Counted from the stretch's first letter, positions 1 to 6,168 are shown. The stretch: DNA of 7,308 bases from Neofamilia sp964346535 (GCA_964346535.1 CAYFUN010000040.1:1-7308), one strand, 5' to 3'. The notes: a model not told the origin generated them from the sequence alone. Translations and numbers: made by a program.

Positions 1-89
1 CAAGGGCAGATGACGAAATTTTAGAAACAGACTCGCTAATAATTTTAGCAACCTACGAAGATATAGAGAAGGTGACCGGCCATGCTTAA
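1..89 (+). CDS. trkA: C-terminal end of a TrkA-like potassium uptake regulator (partial, 5' end outside window)
   Basis: An open frame beginning at base 3 and ending at TAA 87-89 encodes the last 28 residues of a protein truncated by the window edge. The tail contains the stretch LIILATYEDIEKV, which resembles the last strand and helix of a TrkA-C (RCK C-terminal) domain, where an 'LIV..' strand is followed by an acidic residue and I-E/K-x-V. TrkA/KtrA proteins are cytoplasmic NAD- and nucleotide-binding subunits that gate TrkH/KtrB potassium channels. The neighbourhood supports this: trkH-trkA followed by a SpoU-type RNA methylase is a common clostridial order. The next gene starts inside this one (8-bp overlap, ATGCTTAA), so the two are probably cotranscribed. 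With so few residues the assignment is tentative, and another TrkA-C-domain protein is possible. Confidence 0.55.
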   Translation, partial: RADDEILETDSLIILATYEDIEKVTGHA

Positions 90-870
90 TATTATCCAAG
101 CTGAATCCAATAAAAAAATTAAATACCTCAGGTCTCTTAAACAAAAGAAAGTTAGGCTAAGGGACTCAACTTATATACTAGAAGGCCTGAAAGTAAACCT
201 AGAAGGCATCCGCGAAGGGGCTGACCTAATAGAAATTTTCATGAGCCAAAGTTTTTATGAAAATGAATATGAAAAATATCCAGACCTTGCAAAGGTTAGA
301 AAAAATATTGTAGGAGACAAGATCTTTGATAAAATTACTGACACAGTAAACTCTCAGGGAATAATTTCTACAGTCAAGGCAGATTTAAAAAAACTCGATG
401 ACATTATGCCCTTTGGCAGGTATATTTTAGTTGACGGCCTAGCCGATCCAGGCAACCTTGGTGGAATCATCAGAGCCATTGACGCCTTTAACTTTGACGG
501 TCTAATCCTCGGCCCAAAGACAGTTGACATTTTAAATGAAAAAGTTGTCAGGTCAACTATGGCATCGATTTTTAGGGTCAAGGCCTATGTAATGGACGAC
601 CTTAAAGAGATGGAAGACTTAAAAAAGAAAAAGTTTCGAATTTTTTCAACAAACCTAAGCCCAACTTCCAAGGACCCAGTTGAGGTCGATTTAAAAAACA
701 ACATCATTTTAATTATCGGCAATGAGGCCAATGGAGTTTCAGCTGAAATGGAAGCCTTCGCCGATGGAATGATTCACATACCAATGGAAGGCGGGGCAGA
801 ATCTTTAAACGCCAATGTCTCAGCATCAATATTAATGTACGAGTCTCAAAGACAAAGGAGACAAAAGTGA
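82..870 (+). CDS. SpoU/TrmH-family RNA 2'-O-methyltransferase
   Basis: This predicted SAM-dependent enzyme methylates a ribose 2'-OH in rRNA or tRNA and has the trefoil-knot SPOUT fold. The three SpoU motifs are all present in 262 residues, the usual length. Motif 1 is VDGLADPGNLGGIIR (117-131) with the catalytic Arg131. Motif 2 is IIGNEANGVS (211-220). Motif 3 is IPMEGGAESLNANVSAS (233-249). The N-terminal part (about 1-100) looks like the substrate-binding domain, with YILEG at 31-35 and the conserved 'QGI' at 92-94. The N-terminus resembles the B. subtilis YsgA/RlmP type (a 23S rRNA ribose methylase) more than classical RlmB, but the target nucleotide cannot be read from sequence. The ATG at 82 follows AAGGTG (69-74) at good spacing. 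The start overlaps the upstream gene by 8 bp, and the stop overlaps the next start (GTGA). Family assignment is very secure; the substrate is unknown. Confidence 0.93.
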   Translation: MLNIIQAESNKKIKYLRSLKQKKVRLRDSTYILEGLKVNLEGIREGADLIEIFMSQSFYENEYEKYPDLAKVRKNIVGDKIFDKITDTVNSQGIISTVKADLKKLDDIMPFGRYILVDGLADPGNLGGIIRAIDAFNFDGLILGPKTVDILNEKVVRSTMASIFRVKAYVMDDLKEMEDLKKKKFRIFSTNLSPTSKDPVEVDLKNNIILIIGNEANGVSAEMEAFADGMIHIPMEGGAESLNANVSASILMYESQRQRRQK

Positions 871-1574
871 TTTGTATATATGACCAAAGACTTCCAGAGG
901 CAATAGTTGAAATCTTATCTGCCTCTGGATTTTTTCTTATTCCAAGTAAAAAGCTTGACCAGATCCAGGGCGCCCTTTCAACCCATCCAGATGTTCAAGT
1001 TTGTAAAATTTCTGATAAAATTATTGTTGCCAGCCCAGAGGTCTATTACTACTATAAAAATATTTTAGAAAAATATGGTATAATAGTAAGAAAAGGTGGG
1101 ACTGCCTTAGGAGACAAGTATCCAAGTGACTCAGCCTATAACCTTGCAGCAAATGAAAGCCTTGCCATCCACAATTTTAAAATCACAGATGAAAAGGTGA
1201 AAGAAGAAATTAAAGTCCAAGGTCTAAGGGAAATTTCTGTAAGCCAAGGCTATAGCAAGTGCAATATTTTGTTTACAAAAACTGGTCTAATAACATCTGA
1301 CATGGGAATTTATAAAAAAGTCCAGGGAGTGAAAAAACTTTTAATCTCTCCAGGGAACATTTCCCTTGCAGGCTACAACTACGGCTTTATAGGTGGAGCC
1401 AGCGGGACCTTTAAGGATACAGTATATTTTCTTGGAGACCCAAGTCTTCATCCAGACAGTGATGCGATAAAAAAATTTCTGGCAGCTGACGACACTGACT
1501 TTAAAATTTTATCCAAGGACCAGCTTGCTGACTATGGCAGTTTAATATTTTTACAAGGAGGAAACGATGACTAA
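867..1574 (+). CDS. DUF6873-like protein, probable GME (guanidino-modifying enzyme) fold, function unknown
   Basis: This is a 235-residue soluble protein with no signal peptide or membrane segment. I match it from memory to DUF6873, a clostridial family predicted to share the five-bladed fold of arginine deiminase/DDAH enzymes. Visible hallmarks are HPD (40-42), YNLAANE (91-97), the block VSQGYSKCNILF (125-136) with Cys132, LITSD (141-145), LLISPGNISLAGYNYGFIGG (158-177), and GDPSLHPDSD (190-199) with His195. Cys, His and acidic side chains are the catalytic types in this fold, but which if any are catalytic here is inference. The GTG start at 867 is supported by AAAGGAG (854-860) and a GTGA overlap with the methyltransferase stop. 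Its 3' end overlaps hisS by 8 bp. Leucine codons are mostly CTT/TTA with few CTA, unlike hisS and downstream genes. The substrate is unknown, and a non-catalytic role is possible. Confidence 0.8.
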   Translation: MICIYDQRLPEAIVEILSASGFFLIPSKKLDQIQGALSTHPDVQVCKISDKIIVASPEVYYYYKNILEKYGIIVRKGGTALGDKYPSDSAYNLAANESLAIHNFKITDEKVKEEIKVQGLREISVSQGYSKCNILFTKTGLITSDMGIYKKVQGVKKLLISPGNISLAGYNYGFIGGASGTFKDTVYFLGDPSLHPDSDAIKKFLAADDTDFKILSKDQLADYGSLIFLQGGNDD

Positions 1575-2889
1575 TATAGTAAAACCATCAATACTAGCAG
1601 GATTTATGGAGCTACTTCCACAAGAACAAATCCAATTTAACAAGATGAAGGACACAATAAGAAGGACCTACGAAAGTTTTGGCTTCCTGCCACTAGACAC
1701 ACCAGTAATGGAAAAGGCAGACGTGCTTTTAGCAAAAGGTGGCGGAGAAACAGAAAAACAAGTTTACAGGTTTGAAAAGGGAAAATCAGATATAGCCTTG
1801 CGCTTTGACCTAACAGTTCCCCTAGCTAGGTATGTGGCCCAACACTATTCAGAACTTTCCTTCCCATTTAGAAGATATCACATATCAAAAGTTTACAGAG
1901 GCGAAAGAAACCAAAGAGGCAGGTTTAGAGAATTTTACCAATGTGATATTGACATAATTGGCGACGGCAAACTTGCAATTATAAACGATGCTGAAATCCC
2001 AGCGATAATTTATAATGTCTTTAAAAATCTAGAAATTGGCGACTTTACCATTAGAATAAATAACAGAAAACTTTTAAAAGGCTTTTACGGGTCCCTAGGC
2101 ATTGAAGACTCAACTTATGTCCTAAGAATTATTGACAAGATGGAAAAAATTGGCCTAGACAATGTTAAGGCTGAACTAAAAGACCTTGGCCTAGACGACC
2201 CAAGCATCGAATCTATAATTAAATTCCTAGAAATTTCTGGATCAAATGGAGAAAAAATCCAGGCCTTAAAGGACTTAAATATAGACAACGAAATTTTCCT
2301 AGAAGGCCTAGACGAAATAGAAAAAGTTTTTGACTACTTAAAACTATTTAACGTACCAGAGGCAAATACAGAATTTGACCTTACAATTGCTAGAGGACTA
2401 GACTATTACACAGGAACAGTTTATGAAACTAAACTAAATGACCATCCAGAAATTGGTTCAATTTGTTCAGGTGGCCGTTTTGACAACTTGGCCTCCCACT
2501 ATACTAAACAAAGTCTACCAGGAGTTGGAATTTCAATTGGCCTAACTAGACTTTTCTACCAACTTCAAGAAGCAGGAATTATTAAAACAGAAAAAAATAT
2601 TTTAACTGACCTATTAATTATTCCATTTGACGGCTTTGAAGCCAATGCCATTGAACTTCTTTCTGCCTTGAGAAAAGAAGGAGTTACTGGCTTTATAAAT
2701 GCAGAATCAGGAAAACTTGGCAAGAAAATGAAGTACGCAGATGATTTAAATATCAAGTACACAATACTAATTGGCCAAGACGAAGTTGACGAAGGAAAAT
2801 ATATGCTTAGAAATATGGAAACAGGCGACCAAGAAAAACTTTCTGTCGACGAAATAATTGCTTGTATAAAAAAAGAGAAAATGATATAA
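1567..2889 (+). CDS. hisS: Histidyl-tRNA synthetase
   Basis: This cytoplasmic class II homodimeric enzyme charges tRNA-His. At 440 residues it is near the normal bacterial length. The catalytic domain carries RFDLTVPLARYV (79-90, histidine/ATP pocket), motif 2 as VYRGERNQRGRFREFYQCD (109-127), the HisA signature ARGLDYYTG (275-283), GGRFDNL (302-308) and motif 3 PGVGISIGLTRL (318-329). The insertion domain lies at about 155-265, and an HGTP-type anticodon-binding domain runs from about 345 to the end, including NAESGKLGKKMKYAD. Intact motif 2 and HisA motifs argue for a true synthetase rather than the HisZ regulatory paralog. The motif 2 continuation, FYQCDIDIIG, resembles the eukaryotic/Bacteroidetes type more than the E. 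coli FHQ type. ATG 1567 follows AAGGAGG (1555-1561) and overlaps the previous gene by 8 bp. The last codons also hold the thrS promoter. Confidence 0.97.
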   Translation: MTNIVKPSILAGFMELLPQEQIQFNKMKDTIRRTYESFGFLPLDTPVMEKADVLLAKGGGETEKQVYRFEKGKSDIALRFDLTVPLARYVAQHYSELSFPFRRYHISKVYRGERNQRGRFREFYQCDIDIIGDGKLAIINDAEIPAIIYNVFKNLEIGDFTIRINNRKLLKGFYGSLGIEDSTYVLRIIDKMEKIGLDNVKAELKDLGLDDPSIESIIKFLEISGSNGEKIQALKDLNIDNEIFLEGLDEIEKVFDYLKLFNVPEANTEFDLTIARGLDYYTGTVYETKLNDHPEIGSICSGGRFDNLASHYTKQSLPGVGISIGLTRLFYQLQEAGIIKTEKNILTDLLIIPFDGFEANAIELLSALRKEGVTGFINAESGKLGKKMKYADDLNIKYTILIGQDEVDEGKYMLRNMETGDQEKLSVDEIIACIKKEKMI

Positions 2890-2890
2890 T
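2862..2890 (+). promoter_or_regulatory. Predicted sigma-A promoter of thrS, embedded in the hisS 3' end
   Basis: The -35 box TTGTAT (2862-2867, 4 of 6 consensus) and -10 box TATAAT (2885-2890, 6 of 6) are separated by exactly 17 bp. TG at 2882-2883 makes an extended -10 (TGaTATAAT). The -10 overlaps the hisS stop codon TAA at 2887-2889, and the TG comes from the Met codon just before. The expected transcript start is near 2896-2898, just before the T-box Stem I. The element lies entirely within hisS coding sequence, apart from its last base. The start site is predicted, not measured. Confidence 0.8.
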
Positions 2891-3050
2891 ACAAGATAAT
2901 CTTTGCGATGAAGGGACGAGTAAATTAAGCGAACTTTTTTAGAGAGAAGATGGTCGGTGCAAATCTTTAAAGTCCTTAGTTGAAAACTAACCCTGAGCTT
3001 AGCCGTAATGGGCTACGGTAACGCGATATAGTTTTAAATGAGAAGTAATT

Positions 3051-3079
3051 AAGGTGGAACCACGGTGCTAATCGTCCTT
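3051..3079 (+). promoter_or_regulatory. T-box antiterminator
   Basis: Helix A1 pairs AAGG (3051-3054) with CCTT (3076-3079). The seven-base bulge TGGAACC (3055-3061) presents TGGA to the tRNA acceptor end. Helix A2 pairs ACG (3062-3064) with CGT (3073-3075) around loop 3065-3072. Bases from 3065 to 3077 are also the 5' arm of the terminator, so the two folds exclude each other, as expected for transcriptional T-box control. The pairing was drawn by hand. Confidence 0.85.
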
Positions 3080-3103
3080 TAGAGGATGACTAGCACTTTT
3101 TTT
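3065..3103 (+). terminator. Regulated intrinsic terminator of the thrS T-box
   Basis: The 5' arm GTGCTAATCGTCC (3065-3077) pairs with GGATGACTAGCAC (3084-3096), giving six perfect base pairs at the foot, one A/C mismatch, then two pairs, a G-U pair and three more pairs closing a TTTAGA loop. Seven T residues follow (3097-3103). This is the default OFF structure when charged tRNA-Thr is abundant. It would also stop any read-through transcript arriving from hisS. Confidence 0.93.
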
Positions 3104-3115
3104 ATAAAAATTTTT

Positions 3116-3122
3116 AAGGAGG
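3116..3122 (+). promoter_or_regulatory. thrS ribosome binding site that fixes the start at 3128
   Basis: A perfect AAGGAGG is followed after five bases by ATG at 3128-3130. An in-frame ATG at 3086 would add 14 residues (MTSTFFIKIFKEDK), but it sits inside the terminator hairpin, has no suitable SD, and its extension is absent from the ThrRS family, which starts with the TGS domain. Confidence 0.93.
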
Positions 3123-3127
3123 ACAAG

Positions 3128-5035
3128 ATGATAAAATTAATACTACCAGACGGCTCTGAAAGACAATACGAATCAGAAATTTTAGCCAAAGAAGCAGTTC
3201 AAGATATATCCATGGGCCTATATAGAGAAGCCCTAGGCGTTGTTGTAAACGGAAAAATCCTAGGCATGAACGACACCATAAAAGAAGGCGGCGACTTTAA
3301 AGTTGTAAAGTTTGCCGACAAAGAAGGCAAGGAAATTTTCTGGCACACTTCATCTCACGTTTTAGCAGCAGCCATTCAAAGACTTTATCCTCAGACAAAG
3401 TTTGCCATTGGACCAGCTATAGCAGATGGTTTTTACTACGACATTGACCTAGACGAAAAACTAACTGAAGACGACCTAGGAAAAATTGAAGCTGAGGCAA
3501 TGAAAATCGCCAGAGAAAATCTAGACGTTGAAAAAATTGTAATTTCTAGAGAAGAAGCCCTAGAAAGATTTCCTAAGGACAAGGACCCTTACAAGTATGA
3601 ATTAATTTCTGACCTGCCTGAAGGAGAAGAAATTTCCCTTTACAAGCTAGGGGACTTTGTAGACCTTTGCCGCGGCCCTCATCTTGAATCAACTAAGAAG
3701 ATCAAGGCCATAAAACTTCTTTCAATAGCAGGAGCCTATTGGAGGGGAGACTCTAAAAATAAAATGCTACAAAGGATCTACGGAATTTCCTTTGAAAAAC
3801 AAAAGAACTTAGACGAATATTTAGAAATGAGAGCAGAGGCAGAAAAGAGAGACCATAGAAAACTTGGTAGAGAACTAGATTTATTTTCCTTCCACGAAGA
3901 AGGCCCAGGCTTTCCATTTTACCATCCAAATGGCATGGTCCTAAGAAACACTTTACTTGACTGGTGGAGACAAGTTCTCCTTGACAATGGCTATGGAGAA
4001 ATACTAACTCCAATTATTTTAAACGAAGGCCTTTGGCACCAATCAGGTCACTGGGACCACTACAAGGAAAATATGTACTTTACAAAAATTGATGACAACG
4101 ACTATGCAGTTAAGCCAATGAACTGTCCAGGATCAGTTATAGTTTATGGATCAACTCCTCACTCTTACAGGGACCTACCAATAAGACTAGCTGAATACGG
4201 CCTTGTTCACAGGCATGAACTTTCAGGAGCCCTTCACGGCCTCTTTAGAGTTAGGGCCTTTACCCAAGACGACGCCCACGTTTACTGCCTAAGGTCTCAA
4301 ATCAAAGACGAAGTATTTAGAATGATTGATCTTGCCGACTACTTATACGGAACTTTCGGCTTTAAATACAGCGTTGAAGTATCAACAAGACCAGATGACT
4401 ATATGGGAGACCTAGAATCTTGGAACCTAGCTGAAGATAGTTTGAAGAAGGCCTTAGAAGAAAGAGGCATTGACTACGAAATTAACGAAGGCGACGGAGC
4501 CTTTTATGGACCAAAAATCGACTTCCAACTAGAAGATGCCATTGGCAGAACTTGGCAATGTGGAACCATTCAACTTGACTTCCAACTACCAGAAAACTTT
4601 GACCTAACTTATATTAATGAAAAAGGCGAAAAGGAAAGACCAGTAATGCTTCACAGGGCCTTACTTGGGTCTTTTGAAAGATTTTTAGGAATTTTAATTG
4701 AACACTTTGCTGGCAAGTTCCCACTTTGGTTGGCTCCAGTTCAACTAAGGGTTATTCCAGTATCAGAAAAGTTCCTACCTTATGCAGAAGAAGTTGAAAA
4801 AACTTTTAAAGATGCAGGCTTTAGAATTGACCTAGATAGAAGAGACGAAAAACTAGGCAAGAAAATTAGAGACGGCCAGCTACAAAAAATTCCTTATGTC
4901 TTTGTAGTAGGAGAAAAAGAAGTAGAAGGCAAAAACATTTCTGTTAGAGCCAGAGATGGTATCGACCTAGGCGCCCAAGAAATTGACGCATTTTTAGAAA
5001 AAATTAAAAAAGAAGTTGCAGAAAAAGCAAGATAA
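3128..5035 (+). CDS. thrS: Threonyl-tRNA synthetase
   Basis: This class II synthetase charges tRNA-Thr and hydrolyses mischarged Ser-tRNA-Thr. The protein has 635 residues from ATG 3128, close to the usual bacterial length of about 640. In order it holds a TGS domain (1-60) and the editing domain, with HTSSH (73-77) and DLCRGPH (179-185) giving His73, His77, Cys181 and His185. The catalytic core follows: MNCPGS (331-336), HRHELSGALHGLFRVRAFTQ (361-380), and motif 3 PVMLHRALLGSFERFLG (505-521). The anticodon-binding domain runs from about 533 to the end. The expected catalytic zinc ligands Cys333, His384 and His509 are all present, at almost the same numbers as in E. coli ThrRS. Expression is controlled by its own promoter and a Thr T-box, and a terminator follows the stop. 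No irregularity is visible. Confidence 0.98.
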   Translation: MIKLILPDGSERQYESEILAKEAVQDISMGLYREALGVVVNGKILGMNDTIKEGGDFKVVKFADKEGKEIFWHTSSHVLAAAIQRLYPQTKFAIGPAIADGFYYDIDLDEKLTEDDLGKIEAEAMKIARENLDVEKIVISREEALERFPKDKDPYKYELISDLPEGEEISLYKLGDFVDLCRGPHLESTKKIKAIKLLSIAGAYWRGDSKNKMLQRIYGISFEKQKNLDEYLEMRAEAEKRDHRKLGRELDLFSFHEEGPGFPFYHPNGMVLRNTLLDWWRQVLLDNGYGEILTPIILNEGLWHQSGHWDHYKENMYFTKIDDNDYAVKPMNCPGSVIVYGSTPHSYRDLPIRLAEYGLVHRHELSGALHGLFRVRAFTQDDAHVYCLRSQIKDEVFRMIDLADYLYGTFGFKYSVEVSTRPDDYMGDLESWNLAEDSLKKALEERGIDYEINEGDGAFYGPKIDFQLEDAIGRTWQCGTIQLDFQLPENFDLTYINEKGEKERPVMLHRALLGSFERFLGILIEHFAGKFPLWLAPVQLRVIPVSEKFLPYAEEVEKTFKDAGFRIDLDRRDEKLGKKIRDGQLQKIPYVFVVGEKEVEGKNISVRARDGIDLGAQEIDAFLEKIKKEVAEKAR

Positions 5036-5042
5036 AATATTT

Positions 5043-5077
5043 AGAGTCTAGAGACCAGCTGTCCCTAGGCTCTTTTT
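5043..5077 (+). terminator. Rho-independent terminator after thrS
   Basis: AGAGTCTAG (5043-5051) pairs with CTAGGCTCT (5065-5073) as nine base pairs including one T-G wobble, with a 13-base loop. The right arm runs into a T tract at 5073-5077. It begins 7 bases past the thrS stop codon and separates thrS from dinB transcription. Confidence 0.88.
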
Positions 5078-5078
5078 G

Positions 5079-5087
5079 TGTTATAAT
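5079..5087 (+). promoter_or_regulatory. Predicted extended -10 promoter for dinB-rph-rdgB
   Basis: TGtTATAAT (5079-5087) is a perfect TGn extended -10 with a consensus TATAAT. No good TTGACA-like box lies 16-18 bp upstream, where the bases belong to the thrS terminator loop and 3' arm, so recognition would rely on the extended -10. The predicted start near 5094-5096 gives a leader of only about a dozen bases before ATG 5108, with the SD GAGGTG at 5098-5103. No Gram-positive LexA box of the GAAC-N4-GTTC type is visible in the 72-bp gap. Confidence 0.65.
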
Positions 5088-5107
5088 TTATTTAAAAGAG
5101 GTGACCT

Positions 5108-6157
5108 ATGGACATAGAAAAATTAAATATAATCCACATGGACATGGACGCCTTTTATGCAGCAGTAGAAGAAAGAGACGACCCAAGTCTAAAGGGCAAG
5201 CCCATGGTTGTAGGCGGCAGGTCCAACAGAGGCATAGTAACAACAGCCAACTACGAGGCGAGAAAGTACGGCATCCACTCGGCCATGCCCCTATTTATGG
5301 CCAGGCAACTTTGCAAGGATTTAATTGTAGTTCCAGTTAGACACGACCACTATTCAGAAGTTTCAAAAGAAGTCTTCGATATTGTCCATGAGCTTACAGA
5401 CATGGTAGAAAAACTTTCAATAGACGAGGCCTTTATAGATGTGACAGACCTGGATATAAATTCCCTAGAAGCCTGCCAGTACATTAGAAAAAAAGTTCAA
5501 GGAGAACTTGGGCTGACAATGTCCTTTGGAATTTCCTACAACAAGTTTCTAGCAAAAATTGCATCAGACTATGAAAAGCCGTCAGGACTTACAATAATTT
5601 CTGAAGAAATGATGCCAGACTTTTTATATCCCTTTCCACTTTCAAAAGTTTACGGCATTGGCCCCAAGTCCCAAGAGAGATTTCAAAGCTTTGGCGTATC
5701 AACAGTTAAGGACCTAATGGCCCTAGACGAAGACTTCCTAGTAAAAATTTTAGGCAAGGCAGGCAGAGACGTCTACGCAAGAATCAGAGGCATTGATCCC
5801 AGACCAGTTGAGCCCTATTCAAAACGCAAGTCCCTAGGAACAGAGAGGACCTTTGAACCAACTAGAAACGAAAAAGTCCTAGTAGACATGCTAGAAAAAT
5901 TTGCAGAAGAAGTAAGCGAAGACTTAAAAGAAAAGAAAATCCAGGGAAAGACAATAATTGTGAAGTTAAAGTACGACGACTTTTCAGTTCACACCAGGTC
6001 CAAGACCATGGACCTTTATACCAACGACAAGGAAAAAATTTTCGACCAAGGCCTAGAGCTCTTTAAAGAATTTGACCTAGACAGACAAGTTCGTCTCCTT
6101 GGCCTAACAGTTGGAAACTTATTAGACGACCACATAGTCCAAATGACTTTTTTATAA
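5108..6157 (+). CDS. dinB: DNA polymerase IV (Y-family translesion polymerase)
   Basis: This error-prone polymerase extends past damaged or misaligned templates. Its 349 residues match the DinB length. Catalytic carboxylates are visible as Asp12 in HMDMDAFYAAVE (10-21) and Asp106-Glu107 in SIDEAFIDV (104-112). The steric-gate position after MDMDAF is Tyr17, which would exclude ribonucleotides. Palm and fingers include VVGGRSNRGIVTTANYEAR (34-52) and FGISYNKFLAKIASDYEKP (140-158). A helix-hairpin-helix thumb has VYGIGPKS (181-188), and the little-finger domain begins near KSLGTERTF (241-249). The extreme C-terminus, QMTFL (345-349), resembles a beta-clamp-binding pentapeptide. ATG 5108 has the SD GAGGTG five bases or so upstream. 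An overlapping 79-codon frame from a GTG at 5101 is a shadow. rph follows after 11 bp, so the two are probably cotranscribed. Confidence 0.97.
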   Translation: MDIEKLNIIHMDMDAFYAAVEERDDPSLKGKPMVVGGRSNRGIVTTANYEARKYGIHSAMPLFMARQLCKDLIVVPVRHDHYSEVSKEVFDIVHELTDMVEKLSIDEAFIDVTDLDINSLEACQYIRKKVQGELGLTMSFGISYNKFLAKIASDYEKPSGLTIISEEMMPDFLYPFPLSKVYGIGPKSQERFQSFGVSTVKDLMALDEDFLVKILGKAGRDVYARIRGIDPRPVEPYSKRKSLGTERTFEPTRNEKVLVDMLEKFAEEVSEDLKEKKIQGKTIIVKLKYDDFSVHTRSKTMDLYTNDKEKIFDQGLELFKEFDLDRQVRLLGLTVGNLLDDHIVQMTFL

Positions 6158-6168
6158 GAGAGGTAAAA

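Larger units (their letters stand above)
2897..3103 (+). promoter_or_regulatory. T-box riboswitch leader for threonyl-tRNA synthetase (specifier ACT, Thr)
   Basis: This leader senses uncharged tRNA-Thr and lets transcription continue into thrS when threonyl-tRNA is scarce. Stem I can be drawn from the bases. The lower helix is AGGG (2912-2915) with CCCT (2991-2994). The specifier loop has an AGTA loop-E side (2919-2922) opposite GAAAACTAA (2982-2990). The upper helix is AATTAAG (2923-2929) with CTTAGTT (2975-2981), and the distal hairpin is AAGAT (2947-2951) with ATCTT (2963-2967). The specifier is ACT at 2986-2988, followed by the usual purine A2989, which matches the downstream gene. A Stem III-like hairpin lies at 3003-3018. 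The diagnostic T-box AAGGTGGAACCACGG is at 3051-3065. Its TGGA (3055-3058) would pair with a tRNA 3' end ending UCCA. The leader ends in a mutually exclusive antiterminator and terminator. Confidence 0.95.

Noticed and set aside
354..581. 75-codon minus-strand frame inside the methyltransferase gene
   Set aside because: It overlaps SpoU motif 1 coding sequence entirely and has no features of its own.
1567..2889. HisZ (ATP phosphoribosyltransferase regulatory subunit) instead of HisRS
   Set aside because: Motif 2 arginines, ARGLDYYTG and a full C-terminal anticodon-binding domain are intact, and no histidine biosynthesis genes are nearby.
2565..2894. 109-codon minus-strand frame over the hisS 3' end
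   Set aside because: It is the reverse complement of a well-conserved coding region, with no SD and no recognisable domain.
3086..3127. Longer thrS start adding 14 residues
   Set aside because: The ATG lies in the loop/3' arm of the T-box terminator and lacks an SD. ATG 3128 has a perfect AAGGAGG and gives the standard ThrRS N-terminus.
3753..4013. 86-codon minus-strand frame inside thrS
   Set aside because: It is a shadow of the ThrRS catalytic domain, with no supporting start signals.
5043..5073. Inverted repeat near dinB as a possible LexA/SOS operator
   Set aside because: The repeat is followed directly by a T tract and fits an intrinsic terminator. It does not match a GAAC-N4-GTTC operator.
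5101..5340. 79-codon + strand frame overlapping the dinB start
   Set aside because: It is an out-of-frame reading of dinB from a GTG, with a basic, low-complexity product and no SD suited to it.
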